A DNA stretch of 64,000 bases from Pseudothauera lacus. Lineage in GTDB: Bacteria; Pseudomonadota; Gammaproteobacteria; Burkholderiales; Rhodocyclaceae. Each line of letters begins with the position of its first letter. Within the stretch, counting starts at the first letter, position 1. This document shows positions 37,905-49,905 of the stretch, in pieces. The notes beneath the pieces were generated by a model. It saw only the letters and a list, made by a program, of their open reading frames with translations. It searched no databases and was not told the DNA's origin. A program made the position numbers and the translations under genes. The stretch spans positions 1 to 64,000 of the forward strand of contig NZ_PZKC01000008.1 of the NCBI RefSeq assembly GCF_003034845.1, given 5' to 3'.

Positions 37905-38940
37905 GACGCTGATCGCGCTTGCCCTTGCCGTCGGCACCGCCGCCCCGGTGCTGGCTTTCGATCGCTACCAGGGCATCGGGCGTGCCGCCACCGCGGCTGA
38001 AGTGCAGGCCTGGGACATCGATGTGCGCCCGGACTTCGCCGGCTTGCCCAAGGGCAGCGGTGATGCCATCCGCGGCATGGACATCTGGGAGGCACAATGC
38101 GCCTCCTGTCACGGCTACTTTGCCGAGTCCAACGAGGTGTTCACGCCGCTGGTGGGCGGTACCACGCCAGCCGACATCGACAGCGGGCGGGTTGCCGCGC
38201 TGATCAATGACAGCTTCCCGCAACGCACGACGATGATGAAGGTGCCCACGGTGTCCACACTGTGGGACTATATCAACCGTGCGATGCCGTGGACGGCGCC
38301 CAAGTCGCTCAGTGCCGACGAGGTGTATTCGCTGGTGGCCTTCCTGCTCAACCTCGCGGAAGTCATTCCGGACGACTTCGAACTCAACCAGGACAGCATC
38401 CGCGAGGTCCAGCAACGCATGCCCAACCGCAACGGCATGACCACCGACCACGGCATGTGGCCGGGAGCGCCGGCGAGCAAGGGCGGCATCGGCAACGGCG
38501 GTCGTCCGGACGTGCGCGCCACGGCGTGCATGAAGGACTGCAAGCGTGAAGTGGTGCTGGCCTCGGCGCTGCCCGAGCACGCCCAGGACGCGCACGGCAA
38601 CCTCGCCGAGCAGAACCGCCCGGTGGGTGGCGTGCGCGGCGTGCAGACCGGGCCGTCGACGGCCGAGCAGGCGCCCGCCGATCCGCTGCTGGCGCTGGCT
38701 ACCGAGAAGGGCTGCATGGCCTGCCACGGTGTTGCCAGCAAGATCATCGGCCCGGGCTACAACGAGATCGCTGCCCGCTACCGCGACCAGGCCGGCGCCC
38801 AGGCGCTGCTGGTCGGCAAGGTCAAGGGCGGTGGTCAGGGAACCTGGGGGGCGATTCCGATGCCTCCCCAGAGCCACCTTGCGGACGAGGAGATCGATCA
38901 GCTCGTCCGGTGGATTTTGTCCGGCGCAAAAGCGCAGTAA
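37888..38940 (+). CDS. soxD: SoxD, dihaem cytochrome c subunit of sulfane dehydrogenase
   Basis: A 350-residue periplasmic cytochrome with a signal peptide ending 'AAPVLA'. Haem sites are 'CASCH' (71-75) and 'CMACH' (276-280). The second domain sits after a linker of about 100 residues holding 'CMKDC', an extra Cys pair whose role is unknown. It carries electrons from SoxC to cytochrome c. Translationally coupled to soxC by a 17-base overlap. Confidence 0.95.
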   Translation: MSRFSKTLIALALAVGTAAPVLAFDRYQGIGRAATAAEVQAWDIDVRPDFAGLPKGSGDAIRGMDIWEAQCASCHGYFAESNEVFTPLVGGTTPADIDSGRVAALINDSFPQRTTMMKVPTVSTLWDYINRAMPWTAPKSLSADEVYSLVAFLLNLAEVIPDDFELNQDSIREVQQRMPNRNGMTTDHGMWPGAPASKGGIGNGGRPDVRATACMKDCKREVVLASALPEHAQDAHGNLAEQNRPVGGVRGVQTGPSTAEQAPADPLLALATEKGCMACHGVASKIIGPGYNEIAARYRDQAGAQALLVGKVKGGGQGTWGAIPMPPQSHLADEEIDQLVRWILSGAKAQ

Positions 38941-38969
38941 CACAACCCTTCAACACAAGGAGAGACGGG

Positions 38970-39437
38970 ATGGATAACCAACGCAGGGATGCCCTCAAGG
39001 CCGGTGGCGGTCTGGGCGTGTTCGGTCTGCTGGCTGCGGCCGGCCTGATCAAGCCGGAGATGGCCTTCGCGGCCTGGAACAAGGACGCCTTCGACGCCAA
39101 GACCATGGATGCCGCCCTGGCTGCCATCGGTGCCGGCAAGCCGGCCGACAGCGCCGACGTGCAGATCACCGCCCCGGACATCGCCGAGAACGGCGCCGTG
39201 GTGCCGGTGGGCGTGGTCAGCAACATCGCCAACACCGAGTACGTCGCGATCATGATCGAGAAGAACCCGGCAATGCTGGCGGCTTCGTTCACGATTCCGG
39301 CCGGCACCCTTGCCGACGTGCAGACGCGCGTCAAGATGGGCCAGACTTCCGACGTTTTCGCCGTGGTCAAGGCTGGCGGCAAGTTCTACGTCGCCAAGAA
39401 GGAAGTCAAGGTCACCCTCGGCGGCTGCGGCGGCTGA
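38970..39437 (+). CDS. soxY: SoxY, sulfur carrier subunit
   Basis: A 155-residue carrier. The N-terminus 'NQRRDALKAGG' is a twin-arginine signal, by which SoxYZ is exported. The C-terminus 'VTLGGCGG' is the flexible arm whose Cys carries the substrate through all Sox reactions. AAGGAGAG lies 8 bases before the ATG. SoxZ follows 30 bases later and probably rides the Tat system with SoxY as it lacks a signal of its own. Confidence 0.97.
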   Translation: MDNQRRDALKAGGGLGVFGLLAAAGLIKPEMAFAAWNKDAFDAKTMDAALAAIGAGKPADSADVQITAPDIAENGAVVPVGVVSNIANTEYVAIMIEKNPAMLAASFTIPAGTLADVQTRVKMGQTSDVFAVVKAGGKFYVAKKEVKVTLGGCGG

Positions 39438-39467
39438 GCGTACCCAACGGATACAGGAGAAACAACG

Positions 39468-39779
39468 ATGGCAAGTCCGATGCGTATTCGCGCCGCCAGC
39501 AAGGACGGCGTTACCGAAGTGCGAGTGCTGATGTCCCACCCGATGGAGACCGGTCAGCGCAAGAACGCTGCCGGTGAAGTGATCCCCGCCCACTTCATCA
39601 CCGAACTGACCGCCAAGCACAATGACAAGGTCGTGCTCAGCGCCGAGTTCGGCCCCTCGGTGTCCACCAACCCCTACTTGGCGTTCAAGTTCAACGGTGG
39701 CGCCAAGGGCGACAAGATGGTTGTCACCTGGGTGGACAACAAGGGCGAGTCGCGTACCGACGAAGTGCAGATCAGCTGA
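39468..39779 (+). CDS. soxZ: SoxZ, partner of SoxY
   Basis: A 103-residue Ig-like protein without a signal peptide. 'VRVLMSHPMETGQRKN' and 'HFITELTA' are family segments. It forms the SoxYZ heterodimer. After its stop a 9 bp hairpin (39787-39808, arms 'gcggcggcc' and 'ggccgtcgc' with one G-T pair) lies in the 123-base gap before soxA and could cause differential expression of soxYZ and the genes below. Confidence 0.96.
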   Translation: MASPMRIRAASKDGVTEVRVLMSHPMETGQRKNAAGEVIPAHFITELTAKHNDKVVLSAEFGPSVSTNPYLAFKFNGGAKGDKMVVTWVDNKGESRTDEVQIS

Positions 39780-39902
39780 TGCGTGCGCGGCGGCCTGCGG
39801 GCCGTCGCACCGCCACAGCGGCAGAAAACAACAAGCATGGCCCCGGCCGCCGGTGCGGACGGCAGGGGGTTGCACCCAAGATCCGCTCCCGGAGGAGAGA
39901 CC

Positions 39903-40703
39903 ATGAAGCGAAAACTGATGGCGGCAGCCATCGGCGTGACGGCTGCGTTCGCCGCGCCGCTGGCGTTCACCAGCGAAGAGCTCAATTTCGACGCCTACCG
40001 GCAGATGCTTGCCGATGGCAACCCGGCCGAACTGTTCGAGATGGAAGGCGAGGAACTGTGGGTCACCGCCCGCGGCCCCAAGAACGCCACCCTTGAGCAA
40101 TGCGACCTCGGCCTCGGGCCAGGGGTCGTCGAGGGTGCCGCGGCGCAGTTGCCGCGCTACTTTGCCGACACCGGCAAGGTGCAGGACCTCGAATCGCGCC
40201 TGATGCACTGCATGGAGACCCTGCAGGGCATTCCCTCGGGCGAGATCATCGGCGGCAAGTTCCGCCAGGGCGAGCGCGGCAAGCTGGCCTCGCTGGTGGC
40301 CTACGTGGTCACCCACTCCAAGGGCAAGCCGATTGCGGTCGATGTCAGTCATCCGAAGATGCAGGACATGTACGCCATGGGAGAGAAGGTCTTCTTCTAT
40401 CGCACCGGCGCGATGGACTTCTCCTGCGCCTCCTGTCACGGTGAGGACGGCAAGCGCATCCGTGCCACCCATCTGCCCAACATCACCACCAACAAGGGGG
40501 CGGCGGAAGGGTGGACGTCGTGGCCTGCTTACCGGGTGTCGAACTCGCAGTTCTGGACCTTCCAGCACCGCCTGTGGGACTGCTTCCGCCAGCAACGCAC
40601 CGCGGAGCCGGTTTTCGCTTCCGATGTGACCATCGCGCTGTCGGTTTTCCTGGCGGCCAAGAGCAACGGCTACGAGGCCCAGTGGCCCGGCGTCAAGCGC
40701 TGA
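39903..40703 (+). CDS. soxA: SoxA, cytochrome subunit of L-cysteine S-thiosulfotransferase
   Basis: A 266-residue periplasmic protein that with SoxX joins thiosulfate to the SoxY Cys. The signal peptide ends near 'PLAFTS'. It has one haem site, 'CASCH' (175-179), and the catalytic, haem-ligating Cys227 in 'LWDCFRQ'. The first domain has Cys67 and Cys103 where dihaem SoxA carries a haem, so this is the single-haem type with a probable disulfide. GGAGGAGAG precedes the ATG. Confidence 0.96.
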   Translation: MKRKLMAAAIGVTAAFAAPLAFTSEELNFDAYRQMLADGNPAELFEMEGEELWVTARGPKNATLEQCDLGLGPGVVEGAAAQLPRYFADTGKVQDLESRLMHCMETLQGIPSGEIIGGKFRQGERGKLASLVAYVVTHSKGKPIAVDVSHPKMQDMYAMGEKVFFYRTGAMDFSCASCHGEDGKRIRATHLPNITTNKGAAEGWTSWPAYRVSNSQFWTFQHRLWDCFRQQRTAEPVFASDVTIALSVFLAAKSNGYEAQWPGVKR

Positions 40704-40716
40704 GGGAGGGACGATC

Positions 40717-41385
40717 ATGAGCAAGAAAGCAATCGCGCCGCTGGCGCTCACCGTTGTCCTCGCCGCGCTGCTCGCCGGCTGCGTCAAGCATGGTCACTAC
40801 GCCCCCGGCGCTTCTGCAACGCCGGCGGCGGGTGCTGCCGATCAGGCGCTCGAAGCCCGTGTCGAGGAGATGATGCTGACCTCGTTCAAGGCTACCGGCA
40901 TTGCCTCACTCGATCGTCAGGTGCGTGACGAGGTGCAGAAGGCCTGCTCCAGCCCCGTGCAACCCGACGCGGAAACCATGCGGCGCCTTGAGGAAGGGCA
41001 GATGGCCACCATCCAGTGGCCGAGCAATGGCGACTTTACCGGCGGTGACTGGAAGGAAGGCGCCAGGATCGCCATCAGTGGCCGCGGCCTGACGTGGACC
41101 GACGCCAGCCCCGACAACAACGGCGGCGGCTGCTACAACTGCCATGCCATGGATCCGGGTGAGGTCTCTGCCGGCACCATTGGCCCCAGCCTGGTGGGTT
41201 ACGCCAGGCTGCGCGGCAACTCCGAAGAGATCGTCCGCTACACCTGGGGCAAACTGTGGAACGCCAAGGCCTACAACGCCTGCAGCAACATGCCGCGCAA
41301 TGGCTACGGCAAGATCCTCACCGAGACGCAGATCCGTCACCTGATGGCCTACCTGTTCGACCCCGCCTCGCCGGTCAACAAGTAA
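40717..41385 (+). CDS. soxX: SoxX, monohaem cytochrome subunit, with a lipobox
   Basis: A 222-residue cytochrome c with haem site 'CYNCH' and a likely Met ligand in 'CSNMPRNGYG'. The N-terminus is a lipoprotein signal: a short basic start, a hydrophobic core, and 'ALLAGC' with Cys22. SoxX is normally described as soluble periplasmic, so lipid anchoring would tether the SoxAX complex to a membrane. Residues 23-85 are an extension before the haem domain. It starts 13 bases after soxA. Confidence 0.94.
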   Translation: MSKKAIAPLALTVVLAALLAGCVKHGHYAPGASATPAAGAADQALEARVEEMMLTSFKATGIASLDRQVRDEVQKACSSPVQPDAETMRRLEEGQMATIQWPSNGDFTGGDWKEGARIAISGRGLTWTDASPDNNGGGCYNCHAMDPGEVSAGTIGPSLVGYARLRGNSEEIVRYTWGKLWNAKAYNACSNMPRNGYGKILTETQIRHLMAYLFDPASPVNK

Positions 41386-41482
41386 GCCTGCGGCGCATGG
41401 CCGGCGGCGGCGCCCTGCCGTTTGCCGGCCACGCGCCGTTGCGCAGTGCCACCGCATCCATTTTTTCCAGAAGGGCATCCCG

Positions 41483-43204
41483 ATGTCGATGAACCGTCGT
41501 GAATTCCTCCAGGTGCTGGCCGTTGCCGCGGCCGGCGGCATGACCCTGCACAGCGACTTCGCCCGTGCCGCCCAGGGCGCGGAGAAGCTCTATGATCTGC
41601 CGCCGTTCGGCAATGTCAGCCTGCTGCACATGACCGACTGCCACGCCCAGTTGCTGCCGATCTACTTCCGCGAGCCGAACGTCAATCTCGGTGTCGGCAG
41701 CATGCTCGGCAAGGCCCCGCATCTGGTCGGCGAGCTCCTGCTCAAGCACTTCGGCATCGCGCCGGGCAGCATCGAAGCCCATGCCTTCAGCTACCTCGAT
41801 TTTTCTGCGGCGGCGCGTACCTACGGCAAGGTCGGCGGCTTCGCCCACCTCGCCACCCTGGTGAAGAGGATGAAGGCGAGCCGCCCCGGCGCCCTGCTGC
41901 TCGATGGCGGCGACACCTGGCAGGGCTCCGGCACGGCGCTGTGGACCAACGCCCAGGACATGGTCGATGCCTGCAAGCTGCTCGGTGTCGATGTGATGAC
42001 CCTGCACTGGGAGTCCACCTACGGCGCCGAGCGCGTCAAGGAGGTCGAGGAAAACGACTTTGCCGGCCACATCGACATCGTCGCGCAGAACGTCAAGACC
42101 ACCGACTTCGAAGACCCGGTGTTCAAGCCCTATGTGATCAGGAACATCAACGGGGTGCCGGTGGCCATCGTCGGCCAGGCCTTCCCCTACACGCCGATCG
42201 CCAACCCGCGCTGGCAGACCCCGGACTGGAGCTTCGGCATCCGCGACGACGAGATGCAGCAGGCGGTCGATGCCGCGCGTGCCGAGGGTGCCCAGGTGGT
42301 GGTGGTGCTGTCGCACAACGGCATGGACGTGGACCTCAAGATGGCCAGCCGGGTCACCGGCATCGACGCCATCTTCGGCGGCCATACCCATGACGGCATG
42401 CCGGCGCCCACCGTGGTGCAGAACCCCGGCGGCAAGACCCTGGTGACCAACGCCGGCTCCAACGGCAAGTTCCTCGGCGTGATGGACTTCGACGTCAGGG
42501 ACGGCAAGGTGGTCGATTTCCGCTACAAGCTGGTGCCGGTGTTCGCCAACCTGCTGCCGGCCGACGCCGAGATGAGCGCCTTCATCGACAAGGTGCGTGC
42601 GCCCTTCCTGGAGAAGCTCGCCGAACCGCTGGCGCTGTCCGAAGGCCTGCTGTACCGCCGCGGCAACTTCAACGGCTCCTGGGACCAGCTCATCGTCGAT
42701 GCGCTGATCGCCGAGATGGATGCCGAGATCGCCTTCTCGCCCGGCTTCCGCTGGGGCACCACCATCCTGCCGGGCGACACCATCACCATGGAGCACCTGC
42801 TCGACCAGACTGCCATCACCTACCCGTGGACCACGCTCACCGAGATGAGCGGCGAGATGATCAAGACCGTGCTGGAAGACGTCGCCGACAACCTCTTCAA
42901 CCCCGATCCCTACTACCAGCAGGGCGGCGACATGGTGCGCGTGGGCGGCCTGCAGTACAGCTTCGATCCCAACGCCGCGATGGGCAAGCGGGTGGATAAC
43001 ATGACCCTGAAGGGCAGGCGCATCGAGCCCGGCAAGACCTACAAGGTCGCCGGCTGGGCGCCGGTGTCCGAAGAGGCGCGCGACTCCGGTCCGGCGGTGT
43101 GGGACGTGGTGGCGGGCTATCTGCGCAGCCAGAAAGTGGTGCGCCAGATCACCCCCAACATGCCGCAACTGGTCGGCATGGAGGGCAATCCGGGGATGGT
43201 CTGA
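41483..43204 (+). CDS. soxB: SoxB, manganese-dependent thiosulfohydrolase
   Basis: A 573-residue enzyme of the 5'-nucleotidase/metallophosphatase superfamily that hydrolyses sulfate from SoxY-bound thiosulfonate. 'NRREFLQVLAV' is a twin-arginine signal. Metal ligands are visible in 'LHMTDCHAQLLP' (about 47-58), 'LLDGGDTWQGSGTALWT', 'LSHNGMD' and 'FGGHTHDG'. It ends the soxCDYZAXB run and is followed by a strong terminator. Confidence 0.97.
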   Translation: MSMNRREFLQVLAVAAAGGMTLHSDFARAAQGAEKLYDLPPFGNVSLLHMTDCHAQLLPIYFREPNVNLGVGSMLGKAPHLVGELLLKHFGIAPGSIEAHAFSYLDFSAAARTYGKVGGFAHLATLVKRMKASRPGALLLDGGDTWQGSGTALWTNAQDMVDACKLLGVDVMTLHWESTYGAERVKEVEENDFAGHIDIVAQNVKTTDFEDPVFKPYVIRNINGVPVAIVGQAFPYTPIANPRWQTPDWSFGIRDDEMQQAVDAARAEGAQVVVVLSHNGMDVDLKMASRVTGIDAIFGGHTHDGMPAPTVVQNPGGKTLVTNAGSNGKFLGVMDFDVRDGKVVDFRYKLVPVFANLLPADAEMSAFIDKVRAPFLEKLAEPLALSEGLLYRRGNFNGSWDQLIVDALIAEMDAEIAFSPGFRWGTTILPGDTITMEHLLDQTAITYPWTTLTEMSGEMIKTVLEDVADNLFNPDPYYQQGGDMVRVGGLQYSFDPNAAMGKRVDNMTLKGRRIEPGKTYKVAGWAPVSEEARDSGPAVWDVVAGYLRSQKVVRQITPNMPQLVGMEGNPGMV

Positions 43205-43225
43205 GCGTTTCCGTCAGGCCGCGCA

Positions 43226-43251
43226 GAGGGCGGATTTCCGCCCTCTTTTTT
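43226..43251 (+). terminator. Terminator of the sox operon
   Basis: The stem 'gagggcgg' (43226-43233) pairs with 'ccgccctc' (43238-43245) around 'attt', followed by six T. It is a textbook intrinsic terminator that separates soxB from the rhodanese gene. Confidence 0.93.
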
Positions 43252-43263
43252 GGGTTCGGTCAA

Positions 43264-43273
43264 TTCATATGAA
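43264..43273. promoter_or_regulatory. Palindrome TTCATATGAA upstream of the rhodanese gene
   Basis: This exact 10 bp palindrome lies 42 bases before the rhodanese ATG, in an AT-rich stretch right after the sox terminator. The identical sequence is in the cbbR-cbbL intergenic region (53277-53286), and its CATATG core recurs in the fccA-arsR operator. It is a candidate regulator site. Confidence 0.4.
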
Positions 43274-43314
43274 ATATGCTGATGTTGAGTCGGCGATGCA
43301 CGGGGGATGAGAGG

Positions 43315-43908
43315 ATGTTGAGAAAGCTGATCGTGGCTGCGGCCCTGAGTGCCGGGCTGGTGTCGGGGATGGCGGCGGCTGCCGACTGGAGTGCGCTGCC
43401 GGAGATCAAGCGCACCGAGCTGAAGCTCTACCTGAGCCCGCAGGAGGCGCTGGAGATGAAGCTCGGCGGCGGCGAGCAGGTGCTGTTCCTGGATGTGCGC
43501 ACCCGTGCCGAGGCGATGTACGTGGGCATGGCCACCGCCGTGGATGCGCTGGTGCCCTTTGTCGAGCACCAGGAGATCATGACCGACTGGGATGAGCAGC
43601 GCAGGATGTACCGCCTCGAACCGTTGCAGGACTTCGTACCCGAGGTCGAGCGCCGGCTGGCGGAGAAGGGGCTGGGCAAGGACGCCACCATCATCCTTAT
43701 CTGTCGCTCCGGCGACCGCAGTTCGCGCGCGGCCAACCGCCTGCAGCAGGCTGGCTACACCCGGGTGTACAGCGTGCCCGAGGGTTTCGAGGGCGACCGC
43801 GCGCGGGACGGCGCGCAGAAGGGGCAGCGCGTCGTCAATGGCTGGAAGAACGCCGGCCTGCCGTGGTCCTACGACCTCGACAAGGCGCGCATGTACTTCC
43901 CGCGCTGA
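43315..43908 (+). CDS. Periplasmic rhodanese-domain sulfurtransferase
   Basis: A 197-residue secreted protein with one rhodanese domain. Signal peptide 'MLRKLIVAAALSAGLVSGMAAAA' is cleaved near residue 23. The active-site loop is 'ICRSGDRS' with the catalytic Cys at about residue 130. Placement directly after the sox operon, but with its own promoter region, suggests a periplasmic role in handling sulfane sulfur, perhaps thiosulfate or polysulfide. The in-frame ATG at 43276 is rejected because it would remove a recognisable signal peptide start and lies next to the palindrome. Confidence 0.85.
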   Translation: MLRKLIVAAALSAGLVSGMAAAADWSALPEIKRTELKLYLSPQEALEMKLGGGEQVLFLDVRTRAEAMYVGMATAVDALVPFVEHQEIMTDWDEQRRMYRLEPLQDFVPEVERRLAEKGLGKDATIILICRSGDRSSRAANRLQQAGYTRVYSVPEGFEGDRARDGAQKGQRVVNGWKNAGLPWSYDLDKARMYFPR

Positions 43909-43926
43909 AGTTCTGCCACGGTAGCG

Positions 43927-43958
43927 CGACGAAGCCCGGCAAGTGCCGGGCTTCGTCG
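43927..43958. terminator. Bidirectional terminator between the rhodanese gene and aceK
   Basis: 'cgacgaagcccggca' (43927-43941) and 'tgccgggcttcgtcg' (43944-43958) form a perfect 15 bp stem with a 2-base loop between convergent genes. Confidence 0.85.
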
Positions 43959-43961
43959 CAT

Positions 43962-45731
43962 TCAGCCGCTGCTGTGGTCGGCGGCGGCGGCAAACTGGGC
44001 GCAGAAGCGCAGTTCCGGCGGGTAGGGGAAGAAGTCCTCCACGTGGCCGTCGCGGATGCGCTGCTGCGCCTGCTGCCAGAAGCCCGGTTCGAGGAGGTCG
44101 CGGTGGTGCTTCAGGAAGGCCTTGCGCACCCGCGGGGAACCGAGCAGAAAGGTGGCGAACTCCTCCGGGAAGACGTCCATCGGCGCCGCCGAGTACCACG
44201 GCTCGCCGGACATCTCCATGTCCTCGTAGGGGGCGGGCGGGATGCGGCGGAAGTTCATGTCGGTCATGAACTCGATCTCGTCGTAGTCGTAGAACACCAC
44301 GCGGCCATAGCGCGTGACGCCGAAGTTCTTCCACAGCATGTCGCCGGGGAAGATGTTGGCGATGGCCATGTCGCGGATGGCGTTGCCGTACTCGCGCACG
44401 GCCTCCTCAACCTCTTCGTCGCTGGCGCGTTCGAGATGGATGTTGAGCGGAGTCATGCGGCGCTCGATATAGAGGTGCTTGATGATCACCGCGTCGCCGT
44501 CGATCTCGAACGCCGACGGTGCCAGGGTACGCAGCTCCTCCAGCAGTTCGGGGTGGAAGCGCGCCAGCGGCAGCGCGGCGTAGGAGAACTCCAGGGTGTC
44601 GGCCATCCGGCCCACCCGGTCCACCTGCTTGACGATCAGGTACTTGCGCTTCACCGTGGCGCGATCCATGTTCTTCGAGCTGCCGAAGACGTCCTTGATG
44701 ATCTTGAACACGTAAGGGTAGGAGGGCAGCGTGAACACCAGCATCACCAGCCCGCGGATGCCCGGGGCAACGATGAACTGGTCGTTGGAGTGGCGCAGGT
44801 GGGCGACGAGGTCGCGGAAGAACATGGTCTTGCCCTGCTTGCCCAGTCCCAGCATGGTGTACAGCTCGCTGCGCGGCTTGTTGGGCAGGATGGAGCGCAG
44901 GAAGTGCACGTAGCCCGAGGGCACTTCCATATCGACCATGAAGTAGGCCCGCGACAGCGAGAACAGCACCGAGATGCGCCAGGGGTCGAGAAGCACGGTG
45001 TCCACGTAGAGCCGGCCGCTGTCGCCGTGGCGCACGGCGAGCGCGAAGGGGTATTCCTGGTAGCCGTTGACCGCCTTGCCGATGATGTAGGCGGTCTTGT
45101 TGCGGTAGAAGGCCGAGTACAGCACCTGGATCTGACAATTCACCTCCATCGCCGGCCAGGCGCCGAGGTGGCGTTCGCCGGCGCGCAGGACGTAGTCGAC
45201 GTCGCGGTCGAGGTCCTCGAAGGGGCGCTGCCAGTCGAAATCCTCGATGATGCGCCGCAGCGTGGCGCGCAGCCCTTCGTCCTGCGGGTAGTAGCTGCTG
45301 TACACCGGCGGGAAGGACTCGATGTACTCGGTGGAGATCGCCGGGCGGGCGAAGATGTAGTCGTTGTTGAAGTAGGTGCGGTGGAGGATCTTGCAGCACA
45401 CCGAGTTGAAGAAGGTCTCCGCCAGCTCGGGTTGCTTGTGGCGGATCAGCATGCCGATGTAGTGAAGCTTGACCTGTTGCCAGGTGCTGTCGTCGAGCGA
45501 GTCGGCGTCGTACTCCTGGTGCAGGCGCTGCACCGTCTCGGTGACACGGTCGTCGTAGTACTGCACGCGGTCGCGCACGGCGTCGAGCTGACCCTGCCAG
45601 TCGGCGGCCTCGAAGCTCTCCTTGGCACGCCGGCTGGTGTTGCGGAAGATGCGGTAGTGCTTGTTGAAGCCGTCGATGAGCGCCTGGGCTATGGCCTGCG
45701 CCACCGGGTTCTCGCCAGGAATCGCCTCCAT
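43962..45731 (-). CDS. aceK: Isocitrate dehydrogenase kinase/phosphatase
   Basis: A 589-residue bifunctional enzyme that phosphorylates or dephosphorylates the Ser of NADP isocitrate dehydrogenase and so directs carbon into the glyoxylate shunt. The ATP-binding region 'APGIRGLVMLVFTLPSYPYV' starts near residue 315; 'DYDEIEFMTDMNFR' lies in the catalytic lobe. GGAGGG precedes the ATG. It is divergent from a monomeric isocitrate dehydrogenase gene and 2.8 kb from icd, whose product has the target serine, while aceA lies 18 kb away. Confidence 0.96.
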   Translation of the reverse strand: MEAIPGENPVAQAIAQALIDGFNKHYRIFRNTSRRAKESFEAADWQGQLDAVRDRVQYYDDRVTETVQRLHQEYDADSLDDSTWQQVKLHYIGMLIRHKQPELAETFFNSVCCKILHRTYFNNDYIFARPAISTEYIESFPPVYSSYYPQDEGLRATLRRIIEDFDWQRPFEDLDRDVDYVLRAGERHLGAWPAMEVNCQIQVLYSAFYRNKTAYIIGKAVNGYQEYPFALAVRHGDSGRLYVDTVLLDPWRISVLFSLSRAYFMVDMEVPSGYVHFLRSILPNKPRSELYTMLGLGKQGKTMFFRDLVAHLRHSNDQFIVAPGIRGLVMLVFTLPSYPYVFKIIKDVFGSSKNMDRATVKRKYLIVKQVDRVGRMADTLEFSYAALPLARFHPELLEELRTLAPSAFEIDGDAVIIKHLYIERRMTPLNIHLERASDEEVEEAVREYGNAIRDMAIANIFPGDMLWKNFGVTRYGRVVFYDYDEIEFMTDMNFRRIPPAPYEDMEMSGEPWYSAAPMDVFPEEFATFLLGSPRVRKAFLKHHRDLLEPGFWQQAQQRIRDGHVEDFFPYPPELRFCAQFAAAADHSSG

Positions 45732-45889
45732 CCGCCGCCCTCCGTACGCTTTTCGCAGGGCGATAGTTTGGCACTGCCGGCGGCTTGCCGCCAGCGGCGT
45801 CGCGGGGCAGTCTGCTGTCTTTTATCTTTTGTTTGTTTCATGATGTGAGACGTCTTTTTACGAAGATCGATGAAACGGTCCCGTGGCGC

Positions 45890-46127
45890 TATAATGAGGC
45901 GTTCGAAAAGTCGCTTGGATTTCGTTCGCCGTGGCTGTGCGCCGCCCGCGCCGTGCCCGCGATGCTTGCGCAATGATCCGGCAGGGTGCATGGGGGCACC
46001 TGGCCGATCGCAGGGGCGCGGATCCAGTGTCTTTCAACGCTCCGGCACTGCCCTGCCTGTTCGTGCCGAACTCCGCCCGCGTGCATGAGCGCGGATGGTC
46101 AACCAAGACAAAGAGGGAGAAGACCTG
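45890..46127 (+). promoter_or_regulatory. Promoter (-10 box) and long leader of the monomeric isocitrate dehydrogenase gene
   Basis: A perfect TATAAT lies at 45890-45895; the -35 element is weak ('tcgatg' at 45867). This gives a leader of about 225 bases. Within it, 45975-46009 folds as an extended hairpin in which 'gatc', 'ggc', 'agg' and 'tgc' pair in register with single-base bulges around 'atggg'. The rest of the aceK-idh gap (45732-45889) contains no gene that I can support, only a T-rich stretch near 45820-45860. Confidence 0.5.
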
Positions 46128-48359
<2,232 letters not shown>

Positions 48360-48382
48360 AGCAACCGGTAGCGCGCACGAGG

Positions 48383-48412
48383 AAAACGCCAGGCAGGTCC
48401 TGGCGTTTTTTT
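48383..48412 (+). terminator. Terminator after the monomeric isocitrate dehydrogenase gene
   Basis: 'aaaacgccagg' and 'cctggcgtttt' pair around 'caggt' and are followed by more T, a strong intrinsic terminator. Confidence 0.93.
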
Positions 48413-48540
48413 CGCCCGCAGCATGCGCTGATGGCACTGCGGTTTTGGTGGATAATCCCTCCACCCGCTGCGCCACGGTTCGCAGAGTACGAACCGCAGC
48501 GCCGGTCTGTCGTACCCATGCCAACCAGGAGGGAGCACGT

Positions 48541-49785
<1,245 letters not shown>

Positions 49786-49807
49786 GCGCTGCGTGCCAAG
49801 CCGCTGC

Positions 49808-49842
49808 GGCGCAAGGCTCCTGCGGGAGCCTTGCGCCCTTGT
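49808..49842 (+). terminator. Terminator of icd
   Basis: A perfect 13 bp stem 'ggcgcaaggctcc' (49808-49820) and 'ggagccttgcgcc' (49825-49837) with loop 'tgcg', followed by 'cttgt'. The T tail is short. Confidence 0.8.
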
Positions 49843-49905
49843 GGTGGGGCGAACCCGTGGCGGCGGGTGCGGTCAACCCGACATTCCCCTCAGGAGGTCG
49901 GCAGG

